Assembly: GCF_007752935.1 (NCBI RefSeq)
Contig: NZ_CP036319.1
Location: 2,170,001 to 2,234,000 of the forward strand
Reading direction: 5' to 3'
Length of the DNA stretch: 64,000 bases
Source: Crateriforma conspicua
GTDB taxonomy: Bacteria; Planctomycetota; Planctomycetia; Pirellulales; Pirellulaceae
Both the position numbers and the translations under genes were made by a program. Numbering within the stretch: the stretch's first letter is position 1; each line of letters starts with the position of its first letter. The notes under the pieces are model-generated. The model was not told the origin of the DNA, searched no databases, and was given only the letters and a program-made list of their open reading frames with translations. Below are positions 9,045 through 16,215 of the stretch, piece after piece.

Positions 9045-9077
9045 TGGTTGGTTGACTCCTTGACGGGTGGTGGTTGG

Positions 9078-9317
9078 TTAAAGGGATTCGATCGGTTCAA
9101 CGTCAAAGTTGCCGTCTCGATCGCTGGTCACGAGGTAGTGCTTGAAGTCCACCTGAACGATGAAGCGTTGACTCGGTCCGAGTCGTTTGCGGAGCGACTT
9201 ACACGCTCCGGTGAATTCGCGAGACGCTTCGTTGAAGCGATCCGCCGATCGCAGGTAGCGTCCGACGGCGAGCGAGAGTCCGACGCGGCGTTCGATATCG
9301 AGGGCAAGATTGGGCAT
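9078..9317 (-). CDS. Small hypothetical protein, first gene of the leftward operon
   Basis: A 79-residue basic protein starting MPNLALDIERRVGLSLAVGRYLRSADRF. The first 50 residues look helical and the remainder (QRFIVQVDFKHYLVTSDRDG) looks like two or three beta strands. No family is recognised. It begins 56 bp downstream of the 19-bp inverted-repeat site at 9373-9391 and ends 33 bp before the Sak4-like gene, so it is the promoter-proximal gene of the replication operon. Small proteins in this position in phages are often recombination or replication accessories, but nothing here proves it. Confidence 0.55.
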   Translation of the reverse strand: MPNLALDIERRVGLSLAVGRYLRSADRFNEASREFTGACKSLRKRLGPSQRFIVQVDFKHYLVTSDRDGNFDVEPIESL

Positions 9318-9372
9318 GACAGTCCGGGTTGGGGTTGCGGGAAGTCAGCAAGCGGATCGACGCTCGCCGGCT

Positions 9373-9391
9373 ACCTGTAGACCTACCGGAA
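9373..9391 (-). promoter_or_regulatory. 19-bp site, copy 1 (shared with 13852-13870)
   Basis: The minus strand reads TTCCGGTAGGTCTACAGGT, identical to the plus strand at 13852-13870. The site is an imperfect dyad, CCGGTAG-GT-CTACAGG, with a two-base centre. It lies in the 111-bp gap between the sigma-like gene and the first gene of the leftward replication operon, where a promoter for that operon must be. It could be an operator for the LexA-like repressor or a core site for the serine recombinase. Confidence 0.65.
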
Positions 9392-9428
9392 CAAATGCCC
9401 AAATCACGAAACCCGGCGAGAAATAATT

Positions 9429-10085
9429 TCAGGCGAGGTAATCACGCAGTCCCGCGTCCTCGAAGACTTGCGTCAGCTTTTCCAGCCGCGACACGACCGT
9501 CGAACGCGGCAAATCCAAGATCTCGGCGACGTCCGTCACGTTGTGTTCACGAAGCAGGATCAGAAATTCCCGCTCGTCAGCGGGCAGTTCAGCGAGCACC
9601 GACGCCAGGTCATCGCGCAGGTTCGTTGCATCAATCGAATCACGCTTTTCGGTTTGCAGCCGGCGTGACTTGTCGTCTTGATTCAGCAGGTCCACCATCG
9701 CTCGCGGACCGACTTCGCCATCGTTGATCCGCTGATCGAGCGAAACGCCATCGGCGGTGTAGCGGACCTTGGCCCTGCGGTGTTCGAGCATCGTGGCGGT
9801 GTGCCGGTCAACGATGCTGACGATGTAGGGATTGCGATGGCCGACCTCGTCGTCGTGGTGCTTCATCGCGTCGGTCAATCGAATCAGGAATTCCTGCGTC
9901 AGATCATCAACGGTGTCGCCGACGAACTCGGCGAGGCGAAGCAACTGTGTGACTCGCCGGTGAATGATTTTGCGGGTGAAGCAATCGGCGATCAACTCGG
10001 CCACGATGCGGTCGGCCTCGGTCGTTCCTTCGCCGGGGGCAACCAGATCGATGGACGAAAAATAGGGTTTGGAAGAAAGGGTCAC
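9429..10085 (-). CDS. Sigma-70-like RNA polymerase sigma factor encoded on the element
   Basis: From a GTG start at 10083-10085 the protein has about 218 residues. A GACGGAG sequence lies 8-14 nt upstream, and a longer reading to 10277 would run through the repeat region. A region-2-like segment (VDDLTQEFLIRLTDAMKHHD, then YIVSIVDRHTATMLEHRRAK) is followed by a region-4-like helix-turn-helix (LAELPADEREFLILL, then VTDVAEILDLPRSTVVSRLE). This is the two-domain ECF-type layout. An alternative is a sigma-like transcription regulator with no core-binding function. The gene is divergent from the 174-aa gene at 10418, with two 19-bp direct repeats between them. It would let the element direct host polymerase to its own promoters. 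Confidence 0.75.
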   Translation of the reverse strand: MTLSSKPYFSSIDLVAPGEGTTEADRIVAELIADCFTRKIIHRRVTQLLRLAEFVGDTVDDLTQEFLIRLTDAMKHHDDEVGHRNPYIVSIVDRHTATMLEHRRAKVRYTADGVSLDQRINDGEVGPRAMVDLLNQDDKSRRLQTEKRDSIDATNLRDDLASVLAELPADEREFLILLREHNVTDVAEILDLPRSTVVSRLEKLTQVFEDAGLRDYLA

Positions 10086-10155
10086 GTGCGAACTCCGTCG
10101 GCAAGTGGGTGATTGGCTTGGCCGCGTCACGGCAGCGGCCACACCCACCGGCGAA

Positions 10156-10174
10156 GTTGCACGAAATCGCACTC
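10156..10174 (+). repeat. 19-bp direct repeat, copy 1, in divergent control region
   Basis: AGTTGCACGAAATCGCACT occurs here and, identically, at 10242-10260, with an 86-bp period. A small dyad, CGA-AA-TCG, lies inside it. The 332-bp gap between the sigma-like gene (10085) and the gene at 10418 holds both copies and no supported gene. They are probably binding sites for a regulator, or promoter elements read by the element's own sigma-like protein. Confidence 0.65.
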
Positions 10175-10241
10175 CGGCTTTTGTGAAACCGTTTTGACCC
10201 CGCAAAACACAGGGAGAAAACGTTGCAGAAAAAGTTGTTGC

Positions 10242-10260
10242 AGTTGCACGAAATCGCACT
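10242..10260 (+). repeat. 19-bp direct repeat, copy 2, in divergent control region
   Basis: This copy is identical to 10156-10174. It is embedded in a run of GTTGCA/TGCAAC motifs from about 10222 to 10274 (several on each strand), which makes the copy-2 side denser in possible binding sites than the copy-1 side. It lies 158 bp before the rightward gene at 10418 and 157 bp before the leftward sigma-like gene. Confidence 0.65.
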
Positions 10261-10417
10261 AACTGCAACTGCAACACTCACGCGTCCCACGTGCGAGGGG
10301 ATCTGCCGACTAGAAATTCCTAAACTTTCTTTGGTCGCTTGGACCAAACGTGTCAAAGCCACCGGTCACGCTGAACGGCGAATGCTGTTTCCAAACCCTT
10401 CTCACCGGAGATCCGAA

Positions 10418-10942
10418 ATGGACGTGATTCCGTTCCACCGCCCGCTGACCGACGAAGAGTTCGCCCAGGAAGAAAAGGCCGATGCTCTGCAAACCGAGAT
10501 GCTCGATCGGTTAGCGAAATTTCTGCTCAACCCCGAACTGGACCGATGCGACATCGCCGACGGCATCCTCGCCGACGCCGAATTGATCCAGTTCCTCGGC
10601 CAATTCGAAAACGTGATGCTCGAATGTCATGCTCCCCGCGGAGCGAGTTGGGCTGAGATCCAGCAGGACCTTTCCTACAGTTCGATCACAACCGAGTCCG
10701 GCATCCCACGCGATCCACTTGTCCTGCCGTTGTTGCTGGGATGCATCATGGACGAGGACGACCGCGTCTGGCGCCAGGGATCACCGCAAGAATTCATCCG
10801 CGCGCACGAGGATGTTCAAACATCGAACTTACGTGGCCGGCCAATGTTCTATGCTGGCGTGAACGGGTCGATGTCCAGTGAGTTTGTCAGCGCCAAAGAA
10901 AATTTTTCAGACGGTTATTTACAGTGCTTTCAGCTTTGCTAG
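10418..10942 (+). CDS. Hypothetical protein divergent from the sigma-like gene
   Basis: A 174-residue acidic protein. The frame is open from 10223, but the ATG at 10418 has CGGAG eight bases upstream and opens the well-behaved part of the protein (MDVIPFHRPLTDEEFAQEEK). The rest is mainly helical, with LQTEMLDRLAKFLLNPELDR and a Cys-containing core (LGCIMDEDDRVW). No transmembrane segment or known domain is recognised. Its TAG stop lies inside a perfect 12-bp palindrome (10935-10946). The gene lies between the sigma-like gene and the LexA-like gene, so a regulatory role is plausible but unproven. Confidence 0.55.
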   Translation: MDVIPFHRPLTDEEFAQEEKADALQTEMLDRLAKFLLNPELDRCDIADGILADAELIQFLGQFENVMLECHAPRGASWAEIQQDLSYSSITTESGIPRDPLVLPLLLGCIMDEDDRVWRQGSPQEFIRAHEDVQTSNLRGRPMFYAGVNGSMSSEFVSAKENFSDGYLQCFQLC

Positions 10943-10979
10943 CAAATTTTGACTAGACCGGGCAATCTGCATGACTAGA
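10935..10979. promoter_or_regulatory. CTAG-centred palindrome and paired octamers ahead of the LexA-like gene
   Basis: TTTGCTAGCAAA at 10935-10946 is a perfect 12-bp palindrome. It is followed by two copies of TGACTAGA at 10950-10957 and 10972-10979. The octamers start 22 bp apart, about two helical turns. Three CTAG tetramers (10939, 10953, 10975) occur in 40 bp, which is notable because CTAG is often scarce in bacterial DNA. The cluster is 75-120 bp before the LexA-like start codon, so it is a likely operator for autoregulation. Confidence 0.5.
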
Positions 10980-11053
10980 TTTAAGCAAGCACGAAACGAA
11001 GTCTATCAGCGCTAATTCGATCCGCCCAAAGTCAACGTCATGGAAGTCCGATC

Positions 11054-11722
11054 ATGAAGCCATCGAAGTCACGCCGGGAGCCGCCCAGACGCGGACGACC
11101 ACGCCAAACCGAAATCACCGAAGGCCAATCGCGGGCACTCGACGAACTGTCCGCCGCGATCGATCGCCACGGCATTGCGCCGACGATGACCGAACTCGGT
11201 GACCGGCTTGGCATCAGCGCCGCCAGCGCCCACCAACTGGTCTTGCAACTTGAACGCAAGGGTTACGTCGCACGGCAACCGCGGAAGGCGCGAAGCCTTC
11301 GCGTCCTGCGACGTCCGAGCCAATCGATCGAGTCAATGACCGGTGTGAAGTTGGTTGGCGTGGTCAAAGCTGGTCCGGCGATGTTGGCCGAAGAGAACTG
11401 TCTTGGCGAAGTCATGGTTGCGTCATCGCTGGTCGGCCGCAGCCCATGCTTTGCCCTGACGATCAGCGGCGACAGCATGAAGGACGCTGACATGCGTGAC
11501 GGTGACGTCGTGATCGTTCGCCGGCAACCGATCGCCGAAAACGGTGAGATCATTGTTGCGTTGATCGATGACGAAGCCACCGTCAAGCGTTTGGAAGCCA
11601 ACGACGGAGAGGTTCGGTTGCTGCCGGAAAACCGCCGGTACAAACCGATCGAGGTTCAGCCTGATAGCGACTTTCGTGTGCTTGGAAAAGTCATCGGTGT
11701 TTCTCGGAAGTCTGAAAGTTAA
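11054..11722 (+). CDS. lexA: LexA-like repressor (winged helix plus S24 autoprotease)
   Basis: A 222-residue protein with LexA organisation. Residues about 20-85 form the winged helix (ALDELSAAIDRHGIAPTMTE, then DRLGISAASAHQLVLQLERKGYV). The self-cleavage bond is Ala-Gly in VVKAGPAML near residue 109. The catalytic serine is in ISGDSMKDADM and the lysine in ATVKRLE, so the Ser-Lys dyad is intact. DNA damage acting through RecA would be expected to cause self-cleavage and derepression. The location between the replication and integration modules, together with the sigma-like neighbour, suggests an element switch rather than the host SOS regulator, though an orthologous host role cannot be excluded. 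GGAAG precedes the ATG. Confidence 0.9.
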   Translation: MKPSKSRREPPRRGRPRQTEITEGQSRALDELSAAIDRHGIAPTMTELGDRLGISAASAHQLVLQLERKGYVARQPRKARSLRVLRRPSQSIESMTGVKLVGVVKAGPAMLAEENCLGEVMVASSLVGRSPCFALTISGDSMKDADMRDGDVVIVRRQPIAENGEIIVALIDDEATVKRLEANDGEVRLLPENRRYKPIEVQPDSDFRVLGKVIGVSRKSES

Positions 11723-11728
11723 GAGTTC

Positions 11729-12910
11729 ATGTCCCAACCTGTTGCCATCTCAACCGTTTTTCGAACCGTTCCCAATGTCTTGCTTCGTCGTTGGTTCGAC
11801 GACCACGTTCCCGGACAATTCCCAATCAAGTGGGATGATCTGGGCGAACGCGAAGTCGAACCGATGATGTCCTTTCACAACGAGTTGCCACCGAGCAAGC
11901 GTGACGAAATGGACATTGATCTGCAAACCGTCCGTGCGTTCGCCAGCGAAGCCGGCATGCGAGCGTTCATGGACGCTGCAGAATTACATGACGTAAACGA
12001 CCTGATGCAACGCATCCCCGATGACCTCGACCTGAACGGTCGAGCGATGTGGGTGCGTGTCAATGAACCAGAGATCTTTAAATCGTCGTTGCTATTCCTG
12101 CGTCTGGACGAGGCCCAGTGGTGGCGGTGCCGAAACGATGTTCCCCAGAACATGCGAATCGCTAAAGACGTCAAGGAAAGACTTCAAGACGCGATCTCCG
12201 ACCTACTTCGCGAAGACGGTCGCGGCCAGCAAACGACCGTCCAGATCGTCAAACGCGGCGATTGCACCTACTTCGATTGCAACCCGGACGACTACGTTCG
12301 CAGTGAGAACACGCACGATGAAAGTGGCAACTTGATGTCCATCCCACTGCGTCCGACGACACAAGTTCTCGTGAAATACGACGCAGGCGTCGGCCAATTG
12401 CAAATTTCGACGAAGATCAAACAGCCACGCAAATCCCAGATCGAACAGGTCGTCGCCAAGGTCGCGCTGGGCTGGGATCTTGGGCCGTACAGCGATGAGC
12501 CGGCGTATGAATTGGACCATCTCAAACTCCCAACGTTCAATCTCGAAACGGATCCGTCCGACAACATCCACGCCCGAATCGAATCAATCGGATTGTTAAA
12601 CACGATCACGCATCGCAAATCGACCGCCAGCGTCCGGCGGAACGACTCCGATGATTCGATCTACCGAGCGATCGAGGAAGAACTCGGCCGGGAACCCAGT
12701 TCTTTGCACCAACTGCAGGTGACGTATGTGGAGATCAAGTTTCAGTTCCCCGGCACCCGCTATCACCGCGCCGGTCGAACGACCATCCGCATCACGCCGC
12801 GTTCGTGCAACTTGAACCGATTGACATCCGATCGTGCCGAGATCGTTCAAAAGCATCTCAAGTTGTGGAACATCGACAATGCGTCGATCGATCAATCCGG
12901 TCTGGGCTAG
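11729..12910 (+). CDS. Unrecognised protein, upstream member of a two-gene unit
   Basis: A 393-residue soluble protein starting six bases after the LexA-like gene, so probably co-transcribed with it. It has an N-terminal segment of about 120 residues (MSQPVAISTVFRTVPNVLL), a central region with WWRCRND and FDCNPDDYV, and a C-terminal half of alternating strands ending in FQFPGTRYHRAGRTTIRI. No nuclease, ATPase, HTH or membrane motif could be identified. Its last 32 bases overlap the next gene, which ends in a predicted HTH, so the two products may work together. I do not assign a function. It could be a regulator, a toxin/antitoxin-like unit or a defence protein. Confidence 0.6.
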   Translation: MSQPVAISTVFRTVPNVLLRRWFDDHVPGQFPIKWDDLGEREVEPMMSFHNELPPSKRDEMDIDLQTVRAFASEAGMRAFMDAAELHDVNDLMQRIPDDLDLNGRAMWVRVNEPEIFKSSLLFLRLDEAQWWRCRNDVPQNMRIAKDVKERLQDAISDLLREDGRGQQTTVQIVKRGDCTYFDCNPDDYVRSENTHDESGNLMSIPLRPTTQVLVKYDAGVGQLQISTKIKQPRKSQIEQVVAKVALGWDLGPYSDEPAYELDHLKLPTFNLETDPSDNIHARIESIGLLNTITHRKSTASVRRNDSDDSIYRAIEEELGREPSSLHQLQVTYVEIKFQFPGTRYHRAGRTTIRITPRSCNLNRLTSDRAEIVQKHLKLWNIDNASIDQSGLG

Positions 12911-13820
12911 GTGGGAATCCGCTTCGGCCACCTTCACCCGCCATGAAGTTGAAACCCGCTGGAAAACGCAACTCGCTTTTCTGCGTCCTGCCGGCTTGCT
13001 CGTTCCGACCTTGCCCGCAGCGGAATGGTGGTGTGATGATTGTGGCGAACACCACTCGGTCCAGTACCACGACTTTCCCGCGGGTAAGCAAGCGATCGTG
13101 ATCTGCAACGCCGGATCGATTCGTTTGTCTGTGGACCAAGTCGATCGTTTCGCTTTGGACACCGAATCCATGCTGCGATGGCTGTTCGCAGATTCACGCG
13201 TCGCGGTCGAATCAATCATCGCAAATCACCTGTGGAAGATCGGTCGGTATACGCTTCGTGGCCGCAGTCGTGAATTGCTGTTTGTACGCGGTGCCGGCCC
13301 ATCGCATGTCAATGTGATCCGCGAAAGATTGGTCACTCATCCGAAAGCGATCTTGTTTACGCCGACCACCGGGTCCGCCGACCATTGGCGGACAATCGTT
13401 CGGTGCAGCGTGTTCGCCTTGGAACAAGTCGCCGTTTTGAACAAGTCGAATCCCATCATCGATTGGGACGGGATTGAAGACGCAATTACGGTTCGCGGAA
13501 GTGATGCCGATACATCGACAAAACCCCGTCGCAAGCGTGGAACCCGAACCGCCAAGATCGAACGCCTGCGAGACGAACTCAAACGGCATCTCGCGGCCGC
13601 GGCCGACCACGCAATCGCCGCCGCCGAAACCGAAGCCGGCATTACACTGCTTCCACGACCATCGAAAACGCAGCTCGCCAAACTCACTGGCATGACCAAA
13701 CCCGACGTCACGCGCTGCTTCGCCGATCCCACAGCTACCGAATTGAACCTGCTCTGGGACACCGCCGATGACCTCGAAGCCATCCTTCGTCTCCGCGGCC
13801 GATCGCAGCTCGCAAAATAA
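12879..13820 (+). CDS. Unrecognised protein with C-terminal HTH, partner of 11729-12910
   Basis: A 313-residue protein using the ATG at 12879, which has GTGGA at a workable distance. The same frame is open from 12834 but that would deepen the overlap with the preceding gene. The N-terminal half contains EWWCDDCGEHHSVQYHDF, with CxxC and HH that could bind a metal, and then repeated strands and helices (MLRWLFADSRVAVESIIANH). A basic linker (TKPRRKRGTRTAKIERL) joins it to a C-terminal helix-turn-helix-like segment (SKTQLAKLTGMTKPDVTRCF). DNA binding is likely from the C-terminus. The overlapping arrangement with the 393-residue gene suggests translational coupling. I recognise no family. Confidence 0.6.
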   Translation: MRRSINPVWARWESASATFTRHEVETRWKTQLAFLRPAGLLVPTLPAAEWWCDDCGEHHSVQYHDFPAGKQAIVICNAGSIRLSVDQVDRFALDTESMLRWLFADSRVAVESIIANHLWKIGRYTLRGRSRELLFVRGAGPSHVNVIRERLVTHPKAILFTPTTGSADHWRTIVRCSVFALEQVAVLNKSNPIIDWDGIEDAITVRGSDADTSTKPRRKRGTRTAKIERLRDELKRHLAAAADHAIAAAETEAGITLLPRPSKTQLAKLTGMTKPDVTRCFADPTATELNLLWDTADDLEAILRLRGRSQLAK

Positions 13821-13851
13821 TTCTCATCGCCTTTCGTGATTTCGACGTTTC

Positions 13852-13870
13852 TTCCGGTAGGTCTACAGGT
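13852..13870 (+). promoter_or_regulatory. 19-bp site, copy 2 (inverted relative to 9373-9391)
   Basis: TTCCGGTAGGTCTACAGGT on the plus strand is identical to the minus strand at 9373-9391. It lies 31 bp after the stop of the HTH-partner gene and 310 bp before the DUF2924 gene, in the 359-bp gap 13821-14179. Both copies therefore stand ahead of a transcription unit that leads away from the regulatory centre. The remainder of this gap holds no supported gene, only the leader structure at 14119-14174. Confidence 0.65.
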
Positions 13871-14118
13871 GAGAGCGGTTGTCGTTAACCGCTCAGTCTT
13901 GTTCCACGACCAAAAGAGTCTCCCGAGTTGCGATCACTCCAAAGGCCAACAACACTTGACGTTTCCCGCCGAAACAACGTCGTTCGAATCCTCGCCGAAG
14001 CCATCGTCGACCAACTGTCCCGCCCAGCTGCCGGCACAACCGAGCCACGGGAAAATAACTTCGGTGAAAGTTCGCACGACTCCGAGCATGATCGCTTGAG
14101 TGTGTCGGCGACGGACCG

Positions 14119-14174
14119 CTCTCTGTGACCACGCGGTAAACGGACCGCGAGAACCACTTCTTCAACACAGAGAG
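14119..14174 (+). promoter_or_regulatory. Nested hairpin leader covering the ribosome-binding site of the integration operon
   Basis: The outer stem is CTCTCTGTG (14119-14127) pairing perfectly with CACAGAGAG (14166-14174). Inside it is a second perfect stem, CGCGGT/ACCGCG (14132-14137 and 14144-14149). The right arm of the outer stem holds the only purine-rich sequence before the ATG at 14180, five bases away, so the fold would hide the likely ribosome-binding site. Translation of the DUF2924-recombinase operon could be controlled this way. This is inferred from base pairing only. Confidence 0.55.
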
Positions 14175-14179
14175 AACCC

Positions 14180-14680
14180 ATGCCCCTGAACATCGACAAA
14201 GAGGTCGCCGCGATGAAGCGGATGACCGTCGGCGAATTGCAGTCGAAGTACGCCGAGGTCTACGGCGAATCCACCAACGGTCGACACAAACAATGGTTGA
14301 TCAAACGCATCGCTTGGCGGATGCAAGCCAACGAATACGGCGGCCTATCCGACCGTGCACTCACCCGTGCCCGCGAAATCGCCAATACGTCTGATTTGCG
14401 AACGACCCCGCCCGGCGAAGATGCAGCACCCCCAGCCAAACGCATTCCCGGCCGAGCACAACTGCACCCGCCGGCAGGCGACGACCGTTTGCCGGCAGTC
14501 GGACTCACGATCGAACGTGTCTACAAAGGCGTTACCTACGAGGTCATCGTCCGCGAAGGCGGCTTTGAATTTGAAGGCGAGTTCTACAAATCGCTGACCG
14601 CCATCGCCGGCGTCATCACGGGATCCCATTGGAACGGATACCGCTTCTTCAAACTCGATCGTAAGGAGACGAGCCGATGA
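14180..14680 (+). CDS. DUF2924 family protein, recombinase partner
   Basis: A 166-residue basic protein of the DUF2924 family. It opens with a helical region, MTVGELQSKYAEVYGESTNGRHKQWLIKRIAWRMQ (read as two motifs), then a Pro-rich linker, and ends with the conserved LTIERVYKGVTYEVIVREGGFEFEGEFYKSLTAIA (read in parts) and HWNGYRFFKL. DUF2924 proteins are encoded next to serine recombinases in many prophages and integrated elements, and are thought to assist or modulate recombination. Here its last four bases overlap the recombinase start (ATGA), confirming the pairing. The upstream leader has a nested hairpin that may limit translation. Confidence 0.85.
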   Translation: MPLNIDKEVAAMKRMTVGELQSKYAEVYGESTNGRHKQWLIKRIAWRMQANEYGGLSDRALTRAREIANTSDLRTTPPGEDAAPPAKRIPGRAQLHPPAGDDRLPAVGLTIERVYKGVTYEVIVREGGFEFEGEFYKSLTAIAGVITGSHWNGYRFFKLDRKETSR

Positions 14681-16215
14681 TCCGCGAAGCCAATGCAAAC
14701 GACAAGGTCGTGCGGTGTGCGATCTACACCCGCAAGAGCACCGAAGACGGGCTAGAACAAGAGTTCAATTCACTCGACGCACAACGCGACGCAGGCGAAG
14801 CATTCATTGCTAGCCAACGGCACGAAAGCTGGGAGTGTTTGCCGACCAAATACGACGACGGCGGCTATACCGGCGGCAACCTTGATCGACCGGCGATGCA
14901 ACGACTGATGGCGGACATTGATGCTGGCAAGATCGACTGTGTCGTCGTCTACAAAGTCGACCGACTCAGCCGATCGCTGATGGACTTCTCCCGAGTCATG
15001 GAAAAGTTCGATAACAAAGGTGTCGCATTTGTCTCGGTCACTCAGCAGTTCAACACTGCGAGTTCCATGGGCCGGCTGATTCTGAACGTGCTGCTATCGT
15101 TCGCTCAGTTTGAACGCGAAATGATCTCGGAGCGAACACGCGACAAGATTGCCGCCGCGAGACGACGCGGTAAGTGGTCCGGTGGCATGCCGCTCTTGGG
15201 ATACAACGTGATCGACACCAAGTTAGTCGTCATCCCCGAAGAAGCCGAGCGAGTTCGCCAGATATTCTCGCTCTATCTCGAACACGGATCGTTGCTCGAC
15301 ACCGCAAAGGCGATAAACGAACGGGGCTGGAGGACCAAACAGTGGACCACCAAAAAGGGAACGCAGCGTGGCGGCAAACTCTTCGACAAGACCAATGTTC
15401 ACACGCTGTTGATCAACCCGACCTACATCGGCAAAGTCCGCTACCGCGACGAGGTCCACGAGGGCGAGCATCAGGCGATCGTCGACACCAGCCTTTTCAC
15501 TTCCGTTCAAAAGCGATTGAAACGTAATGGTCGCGGAGGTCACGAAAAGGCCCGCAACCAGCATGCCGCGTTGCTGCGAAGCGTTCTCCGGTGCAAACAA
15601 TGCGACCGCGCCATGGTCCACAACAGCAGCACGAAGCGGAACCGTCGCTACCGCTATTACGTGTGTGGTGGTGCCCAGAAACGTGGCCACGCATCTTGCC
15701 CCACGCCATCGATCCCGGCCGACCAGATCGAATCCTTCGTCATCGGCGAGATCAAAGCGATCGCAGCCGATCATGAATTGATCGCGGACATCCACGACCA
15801 GACTCAGTTCAAAACGAAAGAAAAGCTCGATGCTCTCGTCCGCGAGCGTGAATCGCTCATCGAGTTTTTGCGATCCTATCACGGCCAACTGAACCATCTG
15901 GCAATCACCAGCGGTCCTATGGAGTTGGTCGCCGACCTGCAAACACGCATCACCCAATCGGAGCGAAGGCACGCTGAATTGAACGAGCAAATCGAATCGC
16001 TCGAAGCCAATGCCCCACGTCGCGTCGATATCGTCGATTCGCTCAACCGCTTCGACGAACTTTGGGCGTCAATGAAGCCCCGCGATCGCAACGACCTCGT
16101 TGCGACGCTCGTTGACCGAGTTGACTACGACGGCGTCGCAGGGACCGTCGACATCCACTTTCACACCACAGGCATCACCACGCTAGGCCAAACCAACCCG
16201 GAGCCCTCATCGTGA
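14677..16215 (+). CDS. Large serine recombinase (site-specific integrase)
   Basis: A 512-residue recombinase. The N-terminal resolvase domain starts RCAIYTRKSTEDGLEQEF, with the catalytic serine in the YTRKST context, and continues with VVYKVDRLSRSLMDFSRV, NTASSMGRLILNVLLSFAQF and RERTRDKI-like motifs. The recombinase domain follows near 170-280. A zinc ribbon lies at about 305-345 (LRCKQCDRAMVH, then YYVCGGAQKRGHASC). A coiled coil occupies roughly 375-450. This is the standard large serine integrase layout, carrying out integration and, with a directionality factor, excision. Its attachment site is not identifiable here. An AAGGAGA ribosome-binding site sits inside the end of the DUF2924 gene. 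Confidence 0.93.
   Translation: MIREANANDKVVRCAIYTRKSTEDGLEQEFNSLDAQRDAGEAFIASQRHESWECLPTKYDDGGYTGGNLDRPAMQRLMADIDAGKIDCVVVYKVDRLSRSLMDFSRVMEKFDNKGVAFVSVTQQFNTASSMGRLILNVLLSFAQFEREMISERTRDKIAAARRRGKWSGGMPLLGYNVIDTKLVVIPEEAERVRQIFSLYLEHGSLLDTAKAINERGWRTKQWTTKKGTQRGGKLFDKTNVHTLLINPTYIGKVRYRDEVHEGEHQAIVDTSLFTSVQKRLKRNGRGGHEKARNQHAALLRSVLRCKQCDRAMVHNSSTKRNRRYRYYVCGGAQKRGHASCPTPSIPADQIESFVIGEIKAIAADHELIADIHDQTQFKTKEKLDALVRERESLIEFLRSYHGQLNHLAITSGPMELVADLQTRITQSERRHAELNEQIESLEANAPRRVDIVDSLNRFDELWASMKPRDRNDLVATLVDRVDYDGVAGTVDIHFHTTGITTLGQTNPEPSS

Noticed and set aside
13885-14199. Minus-strand 104-residue reading over the recombinase leader
   Set aside because: It crosses the nested hairpin and the 13852-14179 regulatory gap, has no ribosome-binding site and has atypical composition.
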